Shown in pieces: positions 14,038 through 22,574 of a stretch of 42,863 bases of DNA. The stretch comes from an uncultured Muribaculaceae bacterium. Its GTDB lineage: Bacteria; Bacteroidota; Bacteroidia; Bacteroidales; Muribaculaceae. The position numbers were made by a program, and so were the translations under genes. The stretch covers positions 1-42,863 of the forward strand of contig CAJTJV010000025.1 of assembly GCA_910576775.1 (NCBI GenBank), given 5' to 3'. How positions within the stretch are numbered: the first letter of the stretch is position 1; every line of letters begins with the position of its first letter. The notes under the pieces are model-generated. The model saw nothing but the letters and a program-made list of their open reading frames with translations, was not told where the DNA came from and did not search any database.

Positions 14038-15168
14038 TTAATAAACTGCAAGATATTCGGCTGATTTCTTTCGCGCTATCTCTCTCGTTTCAGATGCATC
14101 GCCGCCCGGCAATTCCGATTTGTCTGGAATACGGACCTTGGTACCCGGACGAATGGCATTGGGATTTTTAATTTTATCGCGGTTGGCATCAAATATAAAT
14201 ACCCAGTAATCACCGATTCCGTAATGCTTTTTGGCAAGTTTTATAAGACTTATGCTGACAGTATCATATACCGGCTCAGGTGCGACAGTCACTACCGGCG
14301 ATTCCTGCTTGGGTTCAGGTTGAATGGCAACGGGAGTTTCCTGCTGAACATCTGCACCAAGATCTTCCACCGATATTTCTTCAACTGTAGAAACAGCTTC
14401 TGTTGCTACAGTATCTACGGCCTTGTTCTCATCCTCTTCATAATCCATTTCCGGCATCGGAACCGCCCATACCGCAGCAAAATAACCAAGGATACAGGCT
14501 ATACCGACAAAGAGAGCGCTCCATATCCATACACGTGACGGACGGTGTTTTTCCCCTCCCCCCGGGTAATCATCCGGTATTTCATCGGATTCATAATCGT
14601 CGCCATCACTCGAAGGAACTGCCGTATGCGGCTGAATAACAATAGGATCATGTTCAACAATAATAGGGCGATGCTGTATCGGATCCGTTTTTTCCGAAAT
14701 CTCGGATCTTTCTTCGGCAACATCTGTATTCTCAACATTAGGTACTGTTACAGATACCTGTTCTGTTTCTGATTCAGACGTGGACTCAGGTTCCTCTGAT
14801 GGAGCAGACTGAATCTTATTTTCAACATCGTGCATCTCTTCTTCAACAGGGAGTGTCTGATCCTCCATCTCACTGAAATCAACTCCATCGGCAAGTTCGA
14901 CGGCCTCAAACATTTCAAAAGGCCGGTTGATATCCTCAAGAAAATTGGCGTCAGGGACGAAAGCCACACTGCTCCGCCCACTATCAAGAATTGTATCAGT
15001 ACGTCTGAACGTACCTATACCCTTAATATTAACACTCTGCCCTTGCTCAAGATTTTCCTCTACCGTAGCAAAAAAAGTTCGCAGGAATCGGCGCGATGTA
15101 TTATTGTCAACACCGGTGGCTTTAGCCAGTCGTGTTATAAGCTGTGATAATGTTATGGTATTGTTCAT
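14038..15168 (-). CDS. HU-family DNA-binding domain fused to a transmembrane segment and LysM-like domain
   Basis: The 376-residue protein has three parts. Residues 1-90 form an HU/IHF-like domain (LSQLITRLAKATGVD, VNIKGIGTFRR). Residues 95-210 are a long, acidic, disordered linker rich in Glu, Ser and Pro. One transmembrane helix lies at about 213-236 (IWSALFVGIACILGYFAAVW). After another acidic linker, residues 303-350 form a LysM-like repeat (LIKLAKKHYGIGDYWVFIFDANRDKI, GTKVRIPD). With the N-terminus in the cytoplasm, HU would bind the nucleoid while LysM would face the periplasm and could bind peptidoglycan. HU domains are usually about 90-residue stand-alone proteins. The stop and start codons adjoin the nitrilase gene without a gap. 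The topology is predicted; the tethering role is inference. Confidence 0.85.
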   Translation of the reverse strand: MNNTITLSQLITRLAKATGVDNNTSRRFLRTFFATVEENLEQGQSVNIKGIGTFRRTDTILDSGRSSVAFVPDANFLEDINRPFEMFEAVELADGVDFSEMEDQTLPVEEEMHDVENKIQSAPSEEPESTSESETEQVSVTVPNVENTDVAEERSEISEKTDPIQHRPIIVEHDPIVIQPHTAVPSSDGDDYESDEIPDDYPGGGEKHRPSRVWIWSALFVGIACILGYFAAVWAVPMPEMDYEEDENKAVDTVATEAVSTVEEISVEDLGADVQQETPVAIQPEPKQESPVVTVAPEPVYDTVSISLIKLAKKHYGIGDYWVFIFDANRDKIKNPNAIRPGTKVRIPDKSELPGGDASETREIARKKSAEYLAVY

Positions 15169-15969
15169 TTATCGGAGTAATTCAAAATCGTCGGTATCAT
15201 TGCAGACCGGGAAATTCCGTCGGTAATCGTCCTGCAACACACGGCTCAGGTCTGCCACAACAAAAGGATCGGCATCCGTTTGCAAACCCACTGGCATACC
15301 TCGGCCATCATAAATTCCGGAAAGTCCATCGTAGTCGCCGTAGATATCCCTGCCTCCACGATTGGCTCCAACTACACAGCACTGGTTTTCTATCGCACGC
15401 GCAATAAGAAGATGTTCCCAGGCATAAGCTCGCGCTCGCGGCCAGTTGGCTATTACAAGGAGTAAGTCGTAAGAGTTTTTACGACAACGGCACCACACGG
15501 GAAAGCGTAAGTCATAGCATACAATCATTGAGATATTCCATCCTCGGAAACGCACTATAGGCAACGGGCTATCACCTCGAGCAAATATCTGAGCCTCCCG
15601 ACTCAGAGAGAATAGGTGACGCTTATCATAAAATGTCTCGTCGCCGTTCGGTTCGATAAAAAAAGCGCGGTTATAGATTCTCGGAGGTGTGGATGCAAGA
15701 AAACTTCCGGCTATCGCCACTGAATACTCCCGTGCTAAATCCTTTATAAAGTCGATTGTTCCCTGAGTGTTGCGCTCAGCCATATCACGAAGCAGAGCCT
15801 CATCATCGGCAAATCCGGTCGAGAAAAGTTCAGGAAGGACAACAACATCTGTACCGGCAGGGAGCTTTTCAAAAGCTTTCCTAACAGCCGCAAAATTCGC
15901 CTTCTTATCAGCCCACTCGATAGCAAGTGGAAATATAGCAACTCTAAGATTATCAGTAAAGCGGTTCAT
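15169..15969 (-). CDS. Nitrilase-superfamily carbon-nitrogen hydrolase (omega-amidase-like)
   Basis: The 266-residue enzyme carries the nitrilase catalytic triad Glu47 (VVLPELFSTGF), Lys116 (FYDKRHLFS) and Cys151 (MIVCYDLRFPVW). The YDKRHLFS and CYDLRFPVW signatures are those of the omega-amidase/YafV branch, which hydrolyses alpha-ketoglutaramate or alpha-ketosuccinamate in metabolite repair after glutamine or asparagine transamination. It is cytoplasmic. It overlaps the upstream acyltransferase gene by four bases and directly abuts the HU-LysM gene, so it is part of a tightly packed operon, though no functional link to those neighbours is obvious. Confidence 0.92.
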   Translation of the reverse strand: MNRFTDNLRVAIFPLAIEWADKKANFAAVRKAFEKLPAGTDVVVLPELFSTGFADDEALLRDMAERNTQGTIDFIKDLAREYSVAIAGSFLASTPPRIYNRAFFIEPNGDETFYDKRHLFSLSREAQIFARGDSPLPIVRFRGWNISMIVCYDLRFPVWCRCRKNSYDLLLVIANWPRARAYAWEHLLIARAIENQCCVVGANRGGRDIYGDYDGLSGIYDGRGMPVGLQTDADPFVVADLSRVLQDDYRRNFPVCNDTDDFELLR

Positions 15970-16514
15970 TCGACAGAAAATTTATCCGGATACTTGCCCT
16001 TGTAAGGTCTATAGAAATCCTTTACCGTTCGCATATCTGTTTCTACATCTCCAGTAGGATGGAATGTTTTTTCAATAAGTACCTGCTTGGAAGCATAATC
16101 TATAACACCTAAGGCAATCGGCACATTGGCCTGCATTGCAATATGAAGGAATCCCGTGCGCCAAGTGCTCGTTCTGCTACGTGTACCTTCCGGAGTTATT
16201 GCGAGAGTGAGTTTTGGCAGTTCATTGAATTTCTCGACAATAATATCTGTAAGCGAACGATCCATTTTTTTCTTTCTGGGAACAGCAATTCCTCCTATGG
16301 CCCGAAAAAAAGAACCAAGTGGCCAGAAAAACCAAGTATCTTTCATAAGAAAACCGGCTTTGCGCCCGACAGATGCGTATGCCAGCTTCCCAAGCACAAA
16401 ATCCCAGTTGCTCGTATGCGGGGCAACACAGATAATGCACTTGGGATAATCGGGGACAGTTATTGTAACAGTCCACCCCAAAAGCCTGAGGATGGCGCCG
16501 GACAATGATGCCAT
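15966..16514 (-). CDS. Lysophospholipid acyltransferase-like protein (PlsC/LPLAT superfamily)
   Basis: The 182-residue protein has the acyltransferase block HTSNWD (His33, Asp38; HX4D), a KDTWFFWPLGSFFRAIGGIAVPR segment corresponding to the phosphate-binding block, and EGTRSR at 109-114. It should transfer an acyl chain to a lysophosphatidic acid-like or related lipid at the inner membrane. It is short compared with PlsC (about 240 residues) and more like the small cytoplasm-facing LPLAT proteins of Bacteroidetes, so the acceptor lipid is uncertain. It overlaps the unknown gene upstream by one base and the nitrilase gene downstream by four. Confidence 0.9.
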   Translation of the reverse strand: MASLSGAILRLLGWTVTITVPDYPKCIICVAPHTSNWDFVLGKLAYASVGRKAGFLMKDTWFFWPLGSFFRAIGGIAVPRKKKMDRSLTDIIVEKFNELPKLTLAITPEGTRSRTSTWRTGFLHIAMQANVPIALGVIDYASKQVLIEKTFHPTGDVETDMRTVKDFYRPYKGKYPDKFSVE

Positions 16515-16873
16515 CAGGAAATGGCGTCCTTTATTGCCTTACGAACCTCTTCGGGAAGAGCGGCATTCATTTTTTTGACAATTTCTGCCACATCGGTGTT
16601 GAAATCACTTAAAAGAGACGAATATGCCTGACGATAATATAACGAACGAGCCTTCTTGTAAGCCTTATAGTCATCAAACGATTCAGGTGTGCGGTCGTAG
16701 CTGAAATTCACTCGGCGGATGGTTTTTCCTTGTAAGCGTGCCGCATCAAGAACTATATCATGAACGGCCTTACGGTCAATCTGATTGAAACTCTCTCGTG
16801 CAAAAATCATGTCGACAGCGAGAGCTCCGCAAGTGTTGCGGATAAATTTTTTAAGGTCGCGTTTATTTGCCAT
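16514..16873 (-). CDS. Conserved Bacteroidales protein of unknown function, 119 aa
   Basis: The family is not recognised. The protein is soluble, basic and helical (MANKRDLKKFIRNTCGALAVDM, a conserved-looking FSYDRTPESFDDYKAYKKARS centre, and a helical C-terminus AEIVKKMNAALPEEVRKAI). It has no signal peptide or membrane segment. It is held in an operon between thrC (12 bp upstream) and the acyltransferase gene (1-bp overlap), and its codon usage is like that of its neighbours, which supports it as a real gene. Confidence 0.8.
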   Translation of the reverse strand: MANKRDLKKFIRNTCGALAVDMIFARESFNQIDRKAVHDIVLDAARLQGKTIRRVNFSYDRTPESFDDYKAYKKARSLYYRQAYSSLLSDFNTDVAEIVKKMNAALPEEVRKAIKDAIS

Positions 16874-16885
16874 AACAATTTGTAG

Positions 16886-18199
16886 TTAGTGGTTATTATT
16901 GGTGGTAATATATTTTCTAAGAGCCGGGATGGTCGGAGCAAGCAGCGTCGCAGGACGTTTTACAGACATAAAACGAGTAAGCTGCACAGGTAGTTCTATT
17001 GTTCGCCCTGTAATCTTTGTAATAATGTCTATCTGTTTTGCAGGGTGTCCTGTAGCAAAAATCACTTTTGGGACCGGTCCATTATAGCGCTCTGCAGTAG
17101 CATATGCTACTGCTCCATGAGTATCTATATTGTATCCGCGTTCATTACGCAGCCTAAGCACTGTAGCGACAATATCTTCATCGCTGACAGGAGCGGCGGC
17201 ATCAACATATTCGATGAGTTTTTCAGGTCTGTCTCTGAATAGATATCGCAGACGCGGCCATCCCGAGGGAATCGACATATCTATAGCATGCGCAAGCGTG
17301 CGAAGCGGCTGCTGGCGGAATATACTTTCTCCCGGATAAATCATCGGTGCAACTTGATTGTTTGCGCCAACAGCAGCCACGACTTTACCCATAGGACAGC
17401 CCGACATTTTAGCCATAACGGAAGCTACTACATTGCTCATATTTCCTGTTGGCATAATATACATTGCCTTATCTGCATTCTCTACATTCCCGGCAGAAAG
17501 ACGGGAATATGCATATAACGCAAATGTCATCTGAGGTATAAGTCGCGCTATATTTATGGAATCTGCACCGGTGAGCCGGAATTTGGAGAGCGAAGAATCA
17601 CATATAGCCTGGCGCACAAGTCTCTTGCAATCCTCTATACTGCCCAATATCTCGACTGCATGGATATTTTCACCAAGAGCTGTAATCTGTGATGCCTGCG
17701 CACGAGTCAGCTTACCCTTTGGATATAAGACAGTGACATTGACTCCGGACATTCGATAGAAACCATTTGCAGCGGCGGCTCCTGTATTGCCTGTAGTGGC
17801 TACAAGAATGTTGCGCATACCCTTGCTTCCTGCATCGAGATAACGCATAAGACGCGCCATAAAACGGGCACCGTAGTCTTTGAAAGTCAGAGTGGGACCA
17901 TTAAAAAGCTCAAGAACATAATTGTTACCCTCAATATTCTTCAAAGGCGCATCAAACGCAAACGATTCGTCAACAATGTTTTTGAGAGCCATCGGCTCCA
18001 CATCATCGCCAAGAAAATTGGTTGCTACCACAAAAGCGATATCGCGCATCGACATCTCGGAAATATTGTTGAAGAATGCGCGCGGTATAGACGGTAGAGT
18101 TTCTGGCATGAACATACCGCCGTCGGCAGCTATGCAATGGTTAACCGCCTCACCAAGACTTACCGCAGGAGTAATCGTGTTCGTACTTGAGAATCGCAT
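16886..18199 (-). CDS. thrC: Threonine synthase
   Basis: ThrC converts O-phosphohomoserine to threonine with PLP, the last step of threonine synthesis. The 437-residue protein has the PLP-binding Lys107 in LTFKDYGARFMARL, the phosphate-binding ATTGNTGAAAANGFY segment, and MPTGNMSNVVAS. It matches the longer (about 430-residue), E. coli-like class. No homoserine kinase or dehydrogenase gene is adjacent. It lies 33 bp after the coiled-coil gene in the same direction and 12 bp before the unknown 119-residue gene. Confidence 0.96.
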   Translation of the reverse strand: MRFSSTNTITPAVSLGEAVNHCIAADGGMFMPETLPSIPRAFFNNISEMSMRDIAFVVATNFLGDDVEPMALKNIVDESFAFDAPLKNIEGNNYVLELFNGPTLTFKDYGARFMARLMRYLDAGSKGMRNILVATTGNTGAAAANGFYRMSGVNVTVLYPKGKLTRAQASQITALGENIHAVEILGSIEDCKRLVRQAICDSSLSKFRLTGADSINIARLIPQMTFALYAYSRLSAGNVENADKAMYIMPTGNMSNVVASVMAKMSGCPMGKVVAAVGANNQVAPMIYPGESIFRQQPLRTLAHAIDMSIPSGWPRLRYLFRDRPEKLIEYVDAAAPVSDEDIVATVLRLRNERGYNIDTHGAVAYATAERYNGPVPKVIFATGHPAKQIDIITKITGRTIELPVQLTRFMSVKRPATLLAPTIPALRKYITTNNNH

Positions 18200-18232
18200 C
18201 TGATTAATCGGTTATGATAGATAAGCTGCGAT

Positions 18233-19447
18233 TCAAAAGAGAGAGAGCTGCGCATCGCTTTCAGGCTTATGTGGTTTACGGACAGGCTCCTGATAACCAA
18301 AATTCGGATCCTCCGTATGTAGCGGTGTATTACCGGGACCTGGATCCGCCACAAACCAGTCCGGACATTCAAAATCGTCCTCAATCGCATTCATCTCATT
18401 GACAATTTCCGCCGGTACTTCAACCGCACTCTGTTTCTCTACGGTATGACGTTCTTCCAGGCTTTTGCGAAGAGCCTCATTGTCATCTCGTAGACGTCTG
18501 TTAGTGGCGCTTAGCTTCTCAATTCTTTCATCACGCTTGCGGATTACAGCCTCGACCTTGTCAAGTTGCTCTCGGAAAGCATTGAATTCGTCAACAACTC
18601 CCTGAGCCTTAGCAAGCTTATCCTCCGTCTCTTGACGCAGACGACGTTCCTCGGCATACTTTTCTTGCATGTCATTATACATCGCCTGCGACATTCTCTG
18701 CTGTTCCTGCATATCGGCGATAGTTGCTGTAAGTCCGTCTACTTTCGCAGTATCAACAATTGTCTGAGACTCAACCGGAGTTGTTTCTTTCTCTGACAAA
18801 GCTTGTTTGAGTCTATCAATCTCGCGTGTCATTTCATCTATGACTCCCGGCTGGATATCTGCAACCTTCAATTTATTGAGAAGGCTCTTGTTTTCGAGCT
18901 GATACTGCTCACGTTCAGCCTCAAGAGTGGCAAGTTTTCCTTCCAGATCGCGGACACGGTCGTCAAGGGCACGGCGTCGGCGGTCGGCACTAAGCTGGCT
19001 TTCCTGGAGGTTAACCCTTTGCTGTTCGAGATGCGCCATTTCTGTTTTAAGTTTCTCAGCCTCTCTATGCGAAGAATCGACCGCCACTTTCAATTTCGCC
19101 TCGGCGTATTTCTCAGCCTGCAACAATAATCCGTTAAGATAATCATCGACAGATTTGTCAAGAGCCTCGACAAGAAGCTGGCGCTGTCGGGCCGGATTGA
19201 CACTGCGACTGAGAAAGTCCGGCAAAGCTTCATTGAAAACCTTTACAACCCCCTCAAAAATACGTTCTTTCATTTCAGCATCAATCGACGGCTGCGGAAA
19301 TGATTCCTCCGGGCTCGCTGGAATCTCCGCGACAGATTCCTGTTTGATTTCAGACTGTTTCTCGTCAACCACTATCGTATCGTTATCGTCATCGAAAGTA
19401 TCATTTCCGAGACCGAATACTCGTCCTAATTTAGAAATAAAACTCAT
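18233..19447 (-). CDS. Long coiled-coil protein, unknown function
   Basis: The 404-residue protein starts MSFISKLGRVFGLG, a short amphipathic head, followed by an acidic linker and a globular stretch at about 55-105. Residues about 105-335 are nearly continuous coiled coil rich in Glu, Gln, Lys and Arg (LEQQRVNLQESQLSADRRRR, LEGKLATLEAEREQYQ, VIRKRDERIEKLSATNRRLR). The C-terminal tail is acidic and ends DAQLSLF. In-frame ATGs upstream are ignored because they would lie inside the preceding gene. Its start is one base past the stop of the large receiver/PPDK-N gene, so the two are translationally coupled and the proteins may form a complex; that partnership is inference. Confidence 0.88.
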   Translation of the reverse strand: MSFISKLGRVFGLGNDTFDDDNDTIVVDEKQSEIKQESVAEIPASPEESFPQPSIDAEMKERIFEGVVKVFNEALPDFLSRSVNPARQRQLLVEALDKSVDDYLNGLLLQAEKYAEAKLKVAVDSSHREAEKLKTEMAHLEQQRVNLQESQLSADRRRRALDDRVRDLEGKLATLEAEREQYQLENKSLLNKLKVADIQPGVIDEMTREIDRLKQALSEKETTPVESQTIVDTAKVDGLTATIADMQEQQRMSQAMYNDMQEKYAEERRLRQETEDKLAKAQGVVDEFNAFREQLDKVEAVIRKRDERIEKLSATNRRLRDDNEALRKSLEERHTVEKQSAVEVPAEIVNEMNAIEDDFECPDWFVADPGPGNTPLHTEDPNFGYQEPVRKPHKPESDAQLSLF

Positions 19448-19448
19448 A

Positions 19449-22400
19449 TCAGTTAATATCATTATCATTGGCAGATGTCGCAGAAATGTTGAACTCAGGC
19501 TTGATAACGATGCCGAGTCCGGAACGACCGTTGACAGCAATCGCCAGCGGCATTGGAAAACGCACTATCCTTATTGCACCGTCGTCATACTCTGCGTCCA
19601 TCTTGTCCAGATATTCATTGTCATAATATCCCTGCCCCCCCTTGGCATCGACTGTAAAATAGCCAACACCAAAACTTGTCAGGTTCTGAAAGAAATGTGT
19701 TCCTTGACTGGGTTCTACTCGATAAGTTCCCGTCGAAGCTTCAGCAATAATGCGGGCTCCGGAAATATCGGTCCACCGCACAGGAATACCTAATGCAGGG
19801 TCGGAAGATCCCCAACGCCCAGGACCGATTAAAACATAGCCCCGCCCCTCTGATGTAAGACGCATATTAATTTCCGCAAGACTTAGAGCTGTCGCGGGAT
19901 TGCGTAAAGAATCAAACGTATCGGGGCGAACATAGACAATGGTGTCAACACCTTCTATCATACCGTTTCCCATGGCGGTGTTGCTACGTAAAATCAATTC
20001 TTCATCCGGACGCTCCAGAACAGTATCTGCAATCAGATTCTTCTTATCAATTATCGGACGTATCTGTAGCCAATATATATGCGGCAACGCATCCGAACCT
20101 TTTCTCGGTATTATTCCGGCAAACTCTATCTCTACAGGCCTCTGCATGGCCGTTTGACCTTGTCGGAGCATGAAATCAAGAGCTTCGGCAAGAGGGAGAG
20201 CCTTATCACGAAGAATATTTGCGAATGTCACCACCCGACGCCAGCGACCATCTTCATAGTCCTTCATCATGCCGTTCTGAAAATCGTAAGTCGACACCAT
20301 AAGCCTCAAAGCTCCGGTATTGGCAAAATCCTGAATATTCTTACGCACGAGGTTCGCACCTTCATCGAGCTTGACACTGAAATCCTCTTCCGGTTTTGTG
20401 CGGAGGGCAAACAGCTTGGTCTGGGTATCGCGCAGGGCAAGCTCTACAGTAGATGTCTGCAAGGCTCGGTCCGCATGCAATGGTGAAAAACGCAGTCCAC
20501 GGCCTCCGTCAACTATATATTTTCCCAATCCGACAGCTATCTCGACAACACCGTCTTCAGACTGTTCGTCACCGACCGGGTAATAATTAAGAGAACGACC
20601 GACTCCGGAAAATGACGGAAAATAATATCCTGAATGATCCTCGCCGATTACCTCCTGTATTATAACAGCCATTTTCTCTTGATCAATCACATTGCTTGTG
20701 GCAGTCATATATGACTTGCTTGCAGCATAGAATACTGAAGCATAAACACCTTTTACGGCATCCTCGAGCCAACGCAGACGGAGCATTCTGTCATTGCAGA
20801 ACGGCACCATATATGTGGCATATATACCGGCAAACGGCTGATAATGTGAATCCTCAAGTAGGCTGGAACTACGGACAGCAAAAGGCCGGTCGACGACATC
20901 GAAAAGAGCGAGAAAATCTTCACGCAGACTACCTGGCAGTTGTGCGGCAAGAAATGCCTCAAGTATGGTCTCGTCGGAAACATCGCTCAGTGCAAGCGGA
21001 TAGAGACCATTGTTACTCATGAATTCATCGAAGAGATCCGTACAGAGCACCACTGTGCGCGGTATCGAAATCGCCATTCCGCGAAAATTATCGCACTCAG
21101 GTTTCTTTTTTATTATTGAATCTATAAAGGCGAGGCCTCGGCCTTTGCCTCCGAGACTACCCTGCCCTATACGGGCGAAATTTGAATAATGGTCGAAACG
21201 ATCTTTCTGGAACACGGCCACGACGCCGCGGTTTTTCATCTTACGGTATTTCACGATAAGATCGAAAAAAAGACGTTTAACTGCCGGAGCCTCATCAATA
21301 CTTGTGAAATGATGCTGACGCACGACATCCGCTATCGGAAAAAGTGCACGGGAATAAAGCCAGCGTGATATATCATTATGCGAAGCATGATGCAGTAATG
21401 ATTCTGCCGGGATATCGAAAATCCGCATTTGCAGATCCTTGAGATTACGAATCGTCATTATTGGACTATTGTCCTCCGGATTACGGATAACAAAATCGCC
21501 AAAACCGAAATTAGCCATTATCGCTTCTCCGAGATCAACAGGCAATTTCTTAGAGTTTTTGTCTATGAAAATGCCACCGAATGAACCGACAACACTACGG
21601 TTGGCAATCTCACTGCTTTCTATTATAATTGGCAGATACGGATCTTCAGCGCGTAGATGACGCGCTAACTTTATTCCGGCTTGCGGATCCTTGACTCCTT
21701 CCCGCTGAAACGATACGTCGCTGATTACACCAAGCATATATTTCCCATAACGACGATAAAGATCTTCCGCTTCCTCGTAGTTGCGGGCAAGCATAACCTT
21801 TGGTCTCCCGCGCATACGCAACATTTGCTCATGTTGGTTAAGCGCTTCGGTCGAAAAGAGCATCGATTGCTTCAACAGAAACTTGTAGATATGCGGCAAC
21901 ACCGACGAATAGAACCGGACCGAATCTTCGACAAGCAATATCATCTGCACGCCGACGTCCGTTATATCGTCAGCATTCATACGATCTTCAAGCAACTTTA
22001 TAATCGCAAGAAGAAGATCCATATTGCCAAGCCAGCTGAACACATAGTCCGCATTATCAGTATTTTCCATTGCCAGCCTGCGCGACACTTCTTTACTGAA
22101 CGGCGTAAGCACTACTACCGGGACACCTGGATAAGCCGCCTTTATCGCACCTGCACCATCGAACGTCTCGCTTATGTCGCCTCCGGGCATCGCGATGATA
22201 AGATCGAAAGGCTTGTTCCGCAACGCTTCAAGAGCTTCTGCCATTGTCGAAACACGGCTCACTCGCGGGGGAGAAGACAGATTCAAGGCAACGTATTCGT
22301 TGTAGAGCTGTTCTTCGACGCGACCGTCCTCTTCCATCATGAAGGCGTCGTAGGGCGATGCGATCAGCAACACATTAATAATTCTGTGCTGCATCAGCGC

Positions 22401-22451
22401 CTGAAACGACGTTTCTTTCAGGTACATTCTGCTGAGTGCTTCCTCATTCAT
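19449..22451 (-). CDS. Tandem receiver domains fused to a PEP/pyruvate-binding (PPDK-N) module
   Basis: The 1000-residue protein has a receiver-like fold at about 24-155 (NVLLIASPYD, DLIIAMPGGD, VVVLTPF) whose phospho-acceptor Asp position is replaced. A second receiver at about 167-310 keeps VED, Asp245 in VISDVSF and Lys298 in GIFIDKNSK. From about 405 it continues as the ATP-grasp N-terminal domain of PPDK/PEP synthase (SLGGKGRGLAFI, FAVRSSSLLEDSHYQPFAGIYATY, and QIRPI at 796-800). A C-terminal part with GPGRWGSSDPALGIPVRW follows. The swivelling phosphohistidine domain and PEP-binding barrel of true PEP synthases are absent, so PEP synthesis is not expected. It may be a phospho-regulated nucleotide-dependent enzyme or sensor. 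It is coupled to the coiled-coil gene. Confidence 0.88.
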   Translation of the reverse strand: MNEEALSRMYLKETSFQALMQHRIINVLLIASPYDAFMMEEDGRVEEQLYNEYVALNLSSPPRVSRVSTMAEALEALRNKPFDLIIAMPGGDISETFDGAGAIKAAYPGVPVVVLTPFSKEVSRRLAMENTDNADYVFSWLGNMDLLLAIIKLLEDRMNADDITDVGVQMILLVEDSVRFYSSVLPHIYKFLLKQSMLFSTEALNQHEQMLRMRGRPKVMLARNYEEAEDLYRRYGKYMLGVISDVSFQREGVKDPQAGIKLARHLRAEDPYLPIIIESSEIANRSVVGSFGGIFIDKNSKKLPVDLGEAIMANFGFGDFVIRNPEDNSPIMTIRNLKDLQMRIFDIPAESLLHHASHNDISRWLYSRALFPIADVVRQHHFTSIDEAPAVKRLFFDLIVKYRKMKNRGVVAVFQKDRFDHYSNFARIGQGSLGGKGRGLAFIDSIIKKKPECDNFRGMAISIPRTVVLCTDLFDEFMSNNGLYPLALSDVSDETILEAFLAAQLPGSLREDFLALFDVVDRPFAVRSSSLLEDSHYQPFAGIYATYMVPFCNDRMLRLRWLEDAVKGVYASVFYAASKSYMTATSNVIDQEKMAVIIQEVIGEDHSGYYFPSFSGVGRSLNYYPVGDEQSEDGVVEIAVGLGKYIVDGGRGLRFSPLHADRALQTSTVELALRDTQTKLFALRTKPEEDFSVKLDEGANLVRKNIQDFANTGALRLMVSTYDFQNGMMKDYEDGRWRRVVTFANILRDKALPLAEALDFMLRQGQTAMQRPVEIEFAGIIPRKGSDALPHIYWLQIRPIIDKKNLIADTVLERPDEELILRSNTAMGNGMIEGVDTIVYVRPDTFDSLRNPATALSLAEINMRLTSEGRGYVLIGPGRWGSSDPALGIPVRWTDISGARIIAEASTGTYRVEPSQGTHFFQNLTSFGVGYFTVDAKGGQGYYDNEYLDKMDAEYDDGAIRIVRFPMPLAIAVNGRSGLGIVIKPEFNISATSANDNDIN

Positions 22452-22474
22452 CGCGGTTCGGTTCTTTTATCACG

Positions 22475-22482
22475 CAAATTTA
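22475..22482 (-). promoter_or_regulatory. Possible -7 element for the receiver/PPDK-N gene
   Basis: On the minus strand TAAATTTG matches TAnnTTTG and ends 24 bp before the ATG at 22451. No clear TTTG is found at the expected -33 distance, so this is tentative. Confidence 0.45.
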
Positions 22483-22516
22483 ACAAAAACTTTTCATTAT
22501 CCCTTCCTGCGCACAA

Positions 22517-22553
22517 TAAAAAAGCACAGGGTCCGCAAAAGTGGACCCTGCTG
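22517..22553 (-). terminator. Intrinsic terminator downstream of the DUF3108/TapB-like gene
   Basis: On the minus strand CAGGGTCC and GGACCCTG (22527-22534 and 22543-22550) form a perfect 8-bp stem, followed by TGCTTTTTTATTG. It ends the run of genes from porQ through sprA. Confidence 0.85.
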
Positions 22554-22574
22554 CATATTTCCAAAAAAAGTATA

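Noticed and set aside
14224..15147. Several overlapping plus-strand open frames opposite the HU-LysM gene
   Set aside because: They have no family resemblance, promoter or ribosome site and arise from the biased acidic-linker codons of the real gene on the other strand.
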